Part shown: positions 1 to 8,180 of the stretch, piece after piece | Layout: every line of letters begins with the position of its first letter | Numbering within the stretch: position 1 is the stretch's first letter | Assembly: GCA_027604685.1 (NCBI GenBank) | Contig: JADHYX010000550.1 | Coordinates: 1,391-11,761, forward strand | Reading direction: 5' to 3' | DNA: 10,371 nucleotides | DNA from: Lobulomyces angularis | Lineage: Eukaryota; Chytridiomycota; Chytridiomycetes; Lobulomycetales; Lobulomycetaceae | Notes under the pieces: generated by a model | Seen by the model: only the letters and a program-made list of their open reading frames with translations | Databases searched by the model: none | What the model was told of the DNA's origin: nothing | Position numbers and translations under genes: made by a program

Positions 1-114
1 AAAAAAAAAAAAAAAAAATATGACAAGTAAGAGAGTTTTTAAAAAAAAATAAAATACTATAAAGTAGAATAAATGAAAAAATAAATATATATAAGTCAAA
101 TAAACAATCAAACA

Positions 115-132
115 TTTTCGGAACACAGCATT
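115..132 (+). repeat. 18-bp direct repeat, copy 1
   Basis: The sequence ttttcggaacacagcatt occurs here and again, identical, at 244-261, 129 bp downstream. Its core cggaacacagcatt is far less AT-rich than the surrounding DNA, so an exact chance match is unlikely. Both copies lie upstream of the secreted cysteine-rich gene, in the same orientation. A transcription-factor site or the remains of a longer duplication are possible; the function is unknown. Confidence 0.75.
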
Positions 133-243
133 TTCGTTAAAAAAAAAAAAAAAAAAAGAAATTAAGAAGACTAAATAAATAATTTTTTTTAGGTTTAATT
201 TATAAAATAAGTAATATTTAAAGATTATATAATAACAAATTTT

Positions 244-261
244 TTTTCGGAACACAGCATT
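244..261 (+). repeat. 18-bp direct repeat, copy 2
   Basis: This is the second identical copy of the 18-bp motif first seen at 115-132. It ends 122 bp before the ATG at 384, a plausible distance for an upstream activating element of that gene. I did not see a third copy elsewhere in the window. Confidence 0.75.
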
Positions 262-383
262 AAGTTTAAAATAAGAAATATATCATTTTAGTTACATAAA
301 AAGAAAGAAAAAAAAAAAAAAAAACCAACTTCAAAAAAAAAATTAAACAGATATTATTAATAGAATTTTAATACAAACCAAAA

Positions 384-974
384 ATGAAATCTACAACAAT
401 TTGTTTTAGCCTAATGATACTTTCTTCAGCTAAAGTAATTAATCCAATAGCTTACATTGGTGAACAGTGTGGAGGATCAACCTTAAACCCACCAATCTGT
501 AGCCAAAACTCTGAATGCGTTTATAATGTTGGAAATAAAGATATTGGAGCTGCAGGGATTTGTAAGGAAGTGTTTCATAGAGAAGGTGAAATTTGTGGTG
601 GTGGAACGAGAGCTGCTTTTCAATGTGAAGCTGGATTGATATGTATAACGAATAACGTTCCTGGTCAACGCGGAGTTTGCGGACATCCTTTAGAACCACT
701 GCTTCATCCCAAAATAGCTGACGTTGGTCATCGATGTGGAGGAGGGACTTTGAACGCTCACGTTTGTGGTGCAAATAGCAGATGTGTTTATTCTCACAAG
801 AATAAAGAGAGAGTAGGAGCTTCTGGCCACTGCAAGGAAGTATTTCATGGTTTAGATGAAGTATGTGGAGGTTCCGATAAAGCTGCTTTTCGCTGCAAGT
901 TCGGGTTAACCTGCAACATTCCTCCAACTGCTCCACCTGGAGCTACTGGTGTGTGTAAACATTACCATATTTAA
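384..974 (+). CDS. Secreted cysteine-rich protein with four CGG modules
   Basis: This is an intronless gene of 196 codons starting at an ATG in an A-rich context. The N-terminus (about residues 1-23) is a signal peptide with a hydrophobic core (ICFSLMILSSA), so the product should be secreted. The mature part has 16 cysteines in four modules, each CGG-x7-C-x5-C-x(11-15)-C: Cys 29-60, 71-99, 118-150 and 161-191. Modules 1 and 3 share CVY...NK...GA.G.CKEVFH; modules 2 and 4 share AAF.C..GL.C...G..GVC. The protein is therefore a duplication of a two-module block. The even spacing suggests two disulphides per module. The CGG start recalls short secreted cysteine modules and CBM1-like domains of fungi, but the aromatic residues that let CBM1 bind cellulose are not evident, so I assign no ligand. 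Alternatives are a cell-wall or effector-like protein. An AATAAA lies at 1085-1090. Confidence 0.85.
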   Translation: MKSTTICFSLMILSSAKVINPIAYIGEQCGGSTLNPPICSQNSECVYNVGNKDIGAAGICKEVFHREGEICGGGTRAAFQCEAGLICITNNVPGQRGVCGHPLEPLLHPKIADVGHRCGGGTLNAHVCGANSRCVYSHKNKERVGASGHCKEVFHGLDEVCGGSDKAAFRCKFGLTCNIPPTAPPGATGVCKHYHI

Positions 975-1824
975 ATTCTCTTTATTATTTTATTTTATTT
1001 TTTTTCATAATTTTTTGTTAAAAAAATTTTTCTCATTTGTCAATAACATTATTGTAATTTTATTTTTATTCTAAGTTTTAACTAAATAAAAAATTTTATT
1101 TTTATTTTTACTTGACCATAAATTTTCTTTTATTTTATTTTTTCATTTTTATATTTAATATCAAAAATTGAACTTGACTGCTTCATTAATTGAATTTGAT
1201 TGTTGGCATAACAAAATTGAAAATTCACCAGAATTCGTTAACTTTGTTTTCGTGTAATTTAAACCTAATTACAAAAACTGAAAATTTACCTGATTCACTG
1301 ACTATCTTTGAATGTGCAATGAATCAATTACAACCACTGAAAACTTACCAAATTCATTTATCATAGTAATGTAATTTGTTTTTCTAAACATCAAATTTTT
1401 TTTATAAATTCAAAATTTTTAGTAAAAACTTTTTATGATCTTCACTTATTCTTAGTATATTTTTTCTTGAATTCTTTTGTATAGGGAAGTATTAATAAAT
1501 ATTGTTAATTTAAAACGTTGGTTTCAATAAAATTAAGTAGAACAGCTAAGAAAAAAATTGATTAGCAGGTTTTATATACCTTATATCTGAACATTGCATA
1601 ATAAGAGGAAATATCATAATTCGTAATGCCTTTTTTTGGTTATGATTTTTTATACAAAAATCAACACTTAAAAGCCCCCAATCATTATAAAATGGCTGAA
1701 ATATAAATCATTTTTATTCTTTTTAAATGCCTGAACAAGAAACCAACTGCACTTCAACTAAAACCATTAGCTATTTGGTATTCAATTTAATTTCATTTTA
1801 TTTTAATCTTATATTTCTTTCTAA
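975..1824. other. Gene-free spacer containing an LRR relic
   Basis: No intact gene is visible in these 850 bases. The left part is T-rich 3' flank of the cysteine-rich gene with a possible polyadenylation signal at 1085-1090. A decayed LRR repeat tract lies at 1161-1378 (separate entry). The right part should hold the start of the LRR gene: an ATG at 1727 opens 17 codons up to a GT at 1778, which could be a donor for an intron ending at the AGs at 1835 or 1838. That join does not keep the LRR frame. Another ATG at 1626 runs 26 codons and stops at 1704. Neither gives a clean first exon. Confidence 0.55.
1161..1378 (+). pseudogene. Decayed LRR repeat tract related to the intact array downstream
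   Basis: About four units resembling the 60-nt repeat at 1861-2340 can be read here, anchored on the motif attgaa/actgaa at about 1168, 1217, 1278 and 1337 (spacings 49, 61 and 59 nt). The first keeps nearly all of the tgcttcattaa.tgaattt..ttgt part but has lost two bases after the anchor. The third still reads as one proper unit (ENLPDSLTIFEC). The fourth is shifted by a one-base loss. Stop codons and frameshifts occur in every frame across the tract, so it cannot encode an LRR protein. It lies on the same strand about 480 bp before the intact array, so it is either the dead 5' part of the same gene or a separate dead duplicate. Confidence 0.8.
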
Positions 1825-2598
1825 TTGGATTTGAGTAGTGCGGATTCGTGTAGTACTTGCCTGACAAAAATTGAAAACTTACCTCACTCATTAACTTGGT
1901 TTTGCTGTAACAAAAATCGAATATCAAAAGTTGAAAACTTACCAGCCTCATTAACTATATTTCACTGTAGTGAAAATCAAATTAGAAAAATTGAAAACTT
2001 ACCTGCTTCATTAACTGAATTTAATTGTCGGAGTAATCGAATTACAAAAATTGAAAACTTACCTGCTTCTTTAACTGAATTTAATTGTCAGAATAATCGA
2101 ATTACAAAAATTGAAAACTTACCTGCTTCATTAACTGAATTTAATTGTCAGAATAATCGAATTACAAAAATTGAAAACTTACCTGCTTCATTAACTTCCT
2201 TGGATTGCAGTTTGAATGAAATTACAAAAATTGAAAACTTACCTGATTCACTAACTCAATTTTCGTGTGCTAGTAATCAAGTTACAAAAATTGAAAATTT
2301 ACCGAATTCACTAACTAAATTGAATGTTTCTGGAAATCCTGTTAAATACATTGATGAAGTTGATATATCCCGCCTAAATTTTTCACGTCATAATTTGTCT
2401 GTTTTCTTTCCACATTATAAAGCAATAAAGAGAATACAAAAAAGGATTAAAAGAAGGTTTTTTATAATAAAAGATTTGGCGGTTAGAAAAATGCAAGCTG
2501 GATGTTTTAACTGGATTTGGAAACCTAAATGCAAAGATGGTCGTTATGGAATCCAACTGAGGTTGGGTTTAATGGACTTCAAAGAACACTTTGAATAA
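1825..2598 (+). CDS. Leucine-rich-repeat protein, 5' end unresolved
   Basis: The open frame codes for 257 residues. From residue 13 to 172 it contains eight perfect-length 20-residue repeats with consensus ITKIENLPASLTEFNCQNNR, a short LRR type likely to form a curved protein-binding solenoid. The tail (173-257) has no repeats: it carries a very basic helix around 201-213 (IKRIQKRIKRRF) and then W-x-W-KPKCKDGRYGI-x-LRLG. Tails with a basic IQ-like helix followed by W.KP.CKDG..GI..RL occur, from memory, in giant-virus and giant-virus-like protist proteins; that link is an inference. The frame opens after an in-frame TAA at 1822-1824 and has no ATG before the repeats, the first codon being TTG. 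A short upstream exon, a non-AUG start or 5' truncation are all possible. There is no signal peptide in the visible part, so it is probably intracellular. Confidence 0.65.
   Translation: MDLSSADSCSTCLTKIENLPHSLTWFCCNKNRISKVENLPASLTIFHCSENQIRKIENLPASLTEFNCRSNRITKIENLPASLTEFNCQNNRITKIENLPASLTEFNCQNNRITKIENLPASLTSLDCSLNEITKIENLPDSLTQFSCASNQVTKIENLPNSLTKLNVSGNPVKYIDEVDISRLNFSRHNLSVFFPHYKAIKRIQKRIKRRFFIIKDLAVRKMQAGCFNWIWKPKCKDGRYGIQLRLGLMDFKEHFE
1861..2340 (+). repeat. Tandem array of eight 60-nt LRR units
   Basis: Eight direct repeats of exactly 60 nt run head to tail, all in frame, each coding one LRR unit. Units 4 (2041-2100) and 5 (2101-2160) differ at a single base, and unit 3 (1981-2040) at only a few. 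The outer units, first and last, differ more. This gradient is typical of recent expansion in the middle of an array by unequal crossing-over or slippage, with older edges. Confidence 0.95.
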
Positions 2599-3163
2599 GT
2601 TTGTTTTTTATTATTTTTATCTTTTGATATTTCTTTTTTTTTTTCCTTTTTTAAGATAGTTTTAGATTATAGGTTGAAATTAAATTAAAAGTAAAAATAT
2701 ATTTCAATTGTTATAAACAAAAAAAAAAAAAAAACATCTTTTATTTAATTTGTATTTATAATAATAATAATTTTTATTACCTAAGTGGTTTAATGTATTT
2801 TTTGACATATTTTTTAAAGTTCAAATTATAAATTTTGGTGGATGTTACAATCACAAATAATGTTGATTAATAGGTTTTGTAATTAATTTTTAAAAAAAAT
2901 TGTTTTAAATTATATGAAATTGATGGTGTTTTTAATCAAAATGAATAACCTTTGGACCTTCCTACAACTTTTTTTTAAAATCAAAAAAAGGTTTCTCTTA
3001 ATTTATTATAAATATAAAATAGGGAGTTCATAAAATTTGAATGCAAAACACATGTTTTTATGCATGGTTTTTATGAAAAAAAAAAATTAATTTATTTTTT
3101 ATTTATTCCTCTTTAAATATAAAATTTTTTTTTTTTTGAAAATTTGAGTAAAAATCTAAACAA
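2599..3163. other. Gene-free spacer between the LRR locus and CUL4
   Basis: These 565 bases are AT-rich with long T and A runs and no reading frame that resembles a protein. A small imperfect tandem repeat (catgtttttatg, then catggtttttatg) sits at 3051-3075. The last part is presumably the CUL4 promoter and leader; the ATG at 3164 is preceded by an A-rich context (ctaaacaaATG). I see no RNA gene. Confidence 0.6.
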
Positions 3164-5961
3164 ATGCTATCAATTCAAATAAAACCTTTTGAACAAAAGC
3201 CTGTATTAGATCCAGTCGAGTTTCAATCTACTTCATGGATAAAGTTGAAGGAAGTTATTAATGCAATTCACAAAAATAAAAACATTTCAACTGAGTACAG
3301 TACAGAACAACTTTATAGAGTAATATATATTTTTTTTTTTTATTTATTTATTTTATTTTTAAGTTAAATAATTTACATATATTTTATTTAGATTGTTCAA
3401 GTATCTTGTTTATATAATTTATCAGAACCTCTCTACAATAATTTGCAACAAGAACTAAATTCAAATGTACAAGAAACTGCTGGATTTTTAAATTCGTATG
3501 TATAAATATTGAATATAAATTAATTTTTTTTTTGGTCTCTATCACATCAATTAAATACAATTTTTTTTTTTATCTTTTTTTTTAACAGAAATTTGCATCT
3601 ACCGAATAAAAATTTTTTGACACTTATTTTTGATACATATTCAAGGCACCTTAAGGAAATACAAAAAATTCGAATGATTTTTTTATATTTGGATCGTACA
3701 TTTTTACTAAAAAACTCAAACCTTCTTACCATATGGGACTTAGGATTAACCTTATTCAAGGAACACTGTTTTCAAAATAATGCTGACGTTAGACAAAAAG
3801 TTTTGGGTGGAGTTCTTAATGAAATTTTGCAGGAAAGGTATAAATGATAAATTAAAAAAACCAGTTGCAGATGAATTTTGAATTTACTTATTGTAACTAG
3901 ATCTGGGAATTCAATAGATAGAAACTTACTAGAAAATTTAGTAAAAATGTTTTTGGAATTGGGCGTTTATTTCAACAATTTTGAATCTCAATTCTTGGAG
4001 GAATCTAGACTATTTTACAAGGAAGAGGGAAAAAAATTTATTGAAGAATTAAAAAGCGGTATTAAAGATGTCTCCTCCTATATAACTCATTGCCAAAAGC
4101 GATTGAAGCAAGAAAATGATATATGCAGTCAAGGTGGATATTTAGACAGTTCAACAAAAAAAAATTTACTAAATGTGGTAGAAGTAGAATTGATAAAAAA
4201 TTACTACGAGGGTATTTTAATTATAGTTTTTATAATCCTTCTTTATAAACTTTTTTTTTGTTTATTATAGTTTTACTTAATTGTGGATTTAAGGATTTGT
4301 TAAATGAAGTTAATTTGGAAAAGTTGTTAGATTTCCATTCAATATTTTCCAGAGTAGACAAGTTGGAAAGTCTTTACGATTTTTATGGTGCCTATATAAT
4401 TGTAAATAAAATGATAAAGAAATTTTTTATTTTTCTATCCAATTAAAAAAAAAAAAAGGAATTTGGAGAGGTTATTATAAAAGACGGCGAACCAGAGCAG
4501 AATATGATACAGCAAATACTTGATTTGAAAAATAAATTAGACATGATAAATAAAAACTGCTTTAAACAATCAAAGCAATCTCAAGAAGTTCTAAAAAAAA
4601 GTTTTGAGTATTTCATAAATAAAAAATCGAATAAATTAGCAGAGTTAATTGCTAAACATATTGACCAGCTTTTAAAAAAAAAAAAAAATATGGATGAATC
4701 GGCGTTGGAAGAAATTCTAAATCAATGTTTAGTGCTCTTTAGATACGTTCAAGGAAAGGATGTTTTTGAAGCTTTCTATCAAAAAGATTTAGCAAAAAGA
4801 TTGCTGCTTGGAAAAAGTAGCAATTATGATCTGGAAAAATCTCTCTTACTAAAACTAAAAAATGAATGTGGTGGAGGATTCACATTAAAACTTGAAGGCA
4901 TGTTTAAAGATATTGATATGAGCAAAGAAACAATGTCCATTTTTAAAGAGGTAAAATTTTTTTGTTTTTTAGTTACTAAATTTTTTAACTTTATTTATAG
5001 TCGAAAGCTTTTCAGCAATGTGGAAAAATTGATTTAAATATTAATATATTGTCAAGTGCCTTTTGGCCAACATACTTTCCAGTTGAAGTTAATTTACCCG
5101 AAGATGTAAATTAAAACAAAAAACAAATTTTTCAACTTTTAACTTTTAATAGATTGCAGAATGTCAAAGAGTTTTCAATGACTTTTACGTAGCTAAACAT
5201 AAAGGGAGAAAATTAACCTTTCAAAACACATTAGGAAGTTGTATCTTAAAAGCTAATTTTGAAAAGGTAAACGCAATATAATGGATATATTTGATTTTTT
5301 TATTTTTATTGTTGCTTAGGGTGCGAAAGAATTGCAAGTTTCACTTTTTCAATCTATAATTCTTCTTCAATTTAACAATAAACAAAAATTACAATTTCAA
5401 GAAATAAAAAACTTAACTAATATTGAAGAAAAAGAGTTGATGACAAATTTGCAATCCTTGGTAATGGTTAAACAAAAGATTTTAATAAAGGAGGGAGAAA
5501 AGTATTCTGTTAATGAAAAGTTTGAGGATAAGTTGTTTAGAATAAAGATTAATTCGGTCCAACTGAAACAAACTGTAGAGGATCAGCTGAGTACTCATCA
5601 TAAAATCCATCAGGATAGAAAGAGGTATAAAAAATTAATAATTCTATATCCTCTAGTTTTGCGCAATTTTATTTTTATTTAATTTTTATTTTTTTTTTAG
5701 TATTTTAGAAGCAAATATCGTTCGAATCATGAAGATGAGAAAAAAATTAGGGCATAAGGAACTTGTGCAGGAAGTTTTAGACAGTTGTAAATTCACTGTG
5801 GAAGTAATTTATCAATTTTTTTTTGTATTATTTTGTTAAATATTTTTTTTTTTATTAAGGGAAGTGACATCAAGCATCGTATTGAAAGTTTAATTGAAAG
5901 AGAGTACATTGTAAGAGATGATAAAATTGGAGGTGTCGGTGCATATATCTACTTGGCGTAA
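3164..5961 (+). CDS. CUL4: Cullin-4, scaffold of CRL4 ubiquitin ligase
   Basis: Exons: 3164-3319, 3392-3495, 3589-3837, 3901-4211, 4271-4401, 4459-4950, 5001-5105, 5153-5266, 5320-5624, 5701-5803, 5860-5961. All joins keep frame and give 723 aa, close to animal CUL4A (about 760). In the family, the N-terminal cullin repeats bind the adaptor DDB1, and the C-terminal part binds RBX1, which recruits the E2; the complex ubiquitinates chromatin, DNA-repair and replication substrates. CUL4 rather than CUL1 or CUL3 is shown by the N-terminus (SIQIKPFEQKPVLD) and by FLYLDRTFLLKNSNLLTIWD in exon 3. The cullin homology core KDVFEAFYQKDLAKRLL lies at 417-433. The neddylation motif IVRIMKMRK puts the NEDD8 acceptor at Lys667 (5732-5734), followed by the C-terminal winged helix ending YIYLA. 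The ten introns are 47 to 93 nt. An AATAAA follows 38 nt after the stop (5999-6004). Nothing looks broken. Confidence 0.95.
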
Positions 5962-6178
5962 ATGTTAAACAATTATTTTGTTTTAGTTTTATTTTTGTAA
6001 TAAAACCAAATCATGCTAAATAAAAAAAATAAAAAAACAGCAATTATTATAAAAATTTGAAATTGCATCAATCATTTTTTTTTTTTGTATTTTTTACATT
6101 TTATTCGGTGGCAAAATTTTAAAATATAAAAAATTTCAAGAAAAATAATACAAATAAGCATTAAAGGAATCAAAATTT
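5962..6178. other. Short CUL4-RabGAP intergenic spacer
   Basis: These 217 bases carry the probable CUL4 polyadenylation signal AATAAA at 5999-6004 and the promoter of the next gene. A T run at about 6076-6086 and A-rich DNA before the ATG at 6179 are the only visible features. The short distance on the same strand means the 3' flank of one gene and the promoter of the other must nearly touch. Confidence 0.6.
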
Positions 6179-7826
6179 ATGGAAATACTAGTCAACAGTA
6201 TAGAAAGCACGATTATTGAGTCGACGCATACAAGTGAACCATTTGTTTTACTGTCTTCGCAATTAAGCCCTCCACCAGTTTCTCGTTCAAATCCAATTTG
6301 CTGGGAATATTTTATTACAACAGAATCTTTTGATCACATTAAATACAAAATTTTTAAAGGAGTAAAAAAAATAAAAAATATTAAACAAAAATGAAATATC
6401 AAAAAAAAAAAAATTGTCAACAATCTTAACTTTTTTAGGGAGTTGAGGAAAATAGTAGAAATAAGATTTGGTTGTATCTACTAAATTTTTACAGTTTTGG
6501 TGATTTGCATGACAAAAAAAAGAGAAAAGAAGTTTATTTAAAAAAAAAGTTTAGAAAAATTACAAAATATGTCTTTTTTAATTTTTTTTCTTATATTTAA
6601 TGCTTTATAGGAAAAGTTATGAGCTGTTGGTGAATGAGTGGAAGTTACAAAAATCATTAAAAAATGAGGATATGATTGAAATTTATCAGCGGATTTTACG
6701 GTAAAATTTAATTAATAAAAAGAAATTTTTAGTTCAACATTTTTCTTTTTTTTTTTTTAGGGATGTAAAAAGAACTGATCAAAATCAAAGTTTTTATAAA
6801 AAAAAAGATTTTTTTTCGTTGAATGAAGTTAACGAAAGTGAAGATGGATTATTAAATTTTAACTTGATTAAATTACAAGAAATATTATGCACTTATTCCT
6901 ATTCGTACAAAGAAAATAGAAATCAATTTGTGCAAGGTAAAATAATTTATAAAACTATATATTTTTTTCTTTTTTATTTTTTTTATTACTTTTATTTTCC
7001 TTGGAAGTAAAAATAAAAATAAAAAACAAATAAAAAATTTTTAAAAAATTAAAATTAGGAATGTGCGATATTTGTTCAATTTTACTTCTAGTTTTCGATG
7101 GGGATGCGGTAATTACTTTCTGGTGTTTTGTGGAATTAATGAAAAAATTGGTTTTTTTTTTTTCAATTTTTAATTTTATGTTTCATATTTTTTTCTACAT
7201 TTTTTTTTTTGTTTTATCCTTCAGTCTAAAAATTTTGATGAGGATGGTGAAGGTATTCAAGGTCACTTGGAAAAAACAGGATCAATTTTAAAATTATATC
7301 AACCTAGAATATATAATCATTTAAGAAGTATTGATTGCTTAAATTTATTTATTTGCTATAGATGGTATGGAAGAACAAATTACGGTGTTAGTTTTTAAAT
7401 CCATATTTTTTAAGGTATTTGGTGTTATTTCGTAGAGAATTTAACTATGACGATATATTATTAATTTGGGAAACGATATTTACTAGTTCTTTGAATGACT
7501 GGTTTGTTTAACATTATTGCATTCATATTGTTTTTTTACAAAAAAATTTTTTTATTTTATTTTTTAAGGTGGGATTTTGTATATCATATATCAGTTTCCA
7601 TTTTAGAGCAGCAAGAGGATGCTATATTAAAACTTAACAACTTTGATGAGATTTTATATGTAAATATACAATTTTTTTTATTTTTTTTTAATTGTCTTTT
7701 TAGTTTGTTAATACTTTATCAATGAAAATCAATGTCAAGGAAATTTTAGAAAGAACAGAATTTATTTATTTACCATTAAAATCTTTGGAGTGGTGTTTTA
7801 ACAACGACGAAGAAATGGACAATTAA
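6179..7826 (+). CDS. TBC-domain RabGAP, TBC1D15/17-Gyp7 type
   Basis: Exons: 6179-6361, 6439-6548, 6611-6700, 6761-6936, 7059-7150, 7225-7364, 7415-7501, 7569-7659, 7704-7826, joining in frame to 363 aa. TBC proteins speed GTP hydrolysis by Rab GTPases. The domain runs from about residue 57 (YKIFKGGVEENSRNKIWLYLL in two exons) to beyond 300. The catalytic arginine finger motif IxxDxxR is intact at 126-132 (Arg132), and the glutamine finger reads FVQG with Gln186, where most members have YVQG. TFWCF, the FRREF..DDIL.IWE block and LSMKI near the C-terminus match TBC1D15/17 and yeast Gyp7, whose Rab is Rab7/Ypt7; that target is inferred. The large N-terminal domain of TBC1D15 is absent: only about 57 residues precede the TBC domain. 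The exon 2 donor (6549, GTTTAG) is weak but is the one that preserves frame. AATAAA lies at 7836-7841. Confidence 0.9.
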
Positions 7827-8180
7827 TTACATTTAAATAAAAATTAAATAATTATAATTTTTTTTTTTTTTTTTTTTTTCTGCTACAAACAATAAAAATA
7901 AGTAAAAAAAAAAATATTTTTTGCCTTATATGATGTTACTAAAATCATAACTTTAAGAACAAAAAAAAAATATATAATGCACGCTGTTCTTTTTAATGGC
8001 TTATAAAATTCTACAACAATTTCTTCTCAAAAATTAATTAAATCAAAAAATAAAATAAAAAAGAAAATTCTAGAAAAAAAAGTAAAAATAGATTAGAAAG
8101 AATATATAAAAGGAAAAAAAAAAAAAGGGAAAATTATTATATATTTTTAGTTTAGACAATTATAATAAAAAAAATAAAAA
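7827..8180. other. Intergenic spacer and lyase-like gene promoter
   Basis: These 354 bases contain a possible polyadenylation signal for the RabGAP gene (AATAAA, 7836-7841), a T tract of about 20 bases near 7859-7879, and the promoter of the next gene with a TATA-like site at 8103-8113. No reading frame or RNA gene is seen. Confidence 0.6.
8103..8113 (+). promoter_or_regulatory. Probable TATA box of the lyase-like gene
   Basis: TATATAAAAGG matches the classic TATA consensus including the trailing GG and lies 78 bp before the ATG at 8181, a usual distance. In such AT-rich DNA a TATA match alone is weak evidence; the extended consensus and the position raise it. Confidence 0.45.

Larger units (their letters stand above)
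1..383. other. A/T-rich gene-free region upstream of the cysteine-rich gene
   Basis: This stretch holds no reading frame of note. It is dominated by poly(A) runs (1-18, around 141-157, 309-323) and T runs. The only complex sequence is a pair of 18-bp direct repeats at 115-132 and 244-261, annotated separately. The segment just before the ATG at 384 is A-rich (ccaaaaATG), like the starts of the other genes here, so it probably contains the promoter and 5' leader of the downstream gene. I could not pick out a convincing TATA box against this background. Confidence 0.6.

Noticed and set aside
439..936. A 165-codon open frame on the minus strand, opposite the cysteine-rich gene
   Set aside because: It is fully antisense to a gene with a signal peptide and regular cysteine modules. 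Its translation shows no domain pattern, and it is open because of the codon composition of the sense strand.
4258..4446. A small separate gene in this interval
   Set aside because: It is cullin exon 5 with translated intron at each end; joined to its neighbours it continues CUL4.
7061..7291. A separate small membrane protein suggested by Phe-rich translation
   Set aside because: The hydrophobic run is translated intron (7151-7224); the flanking parts are RabGAP exons 5 and 6, the latter in another frame.
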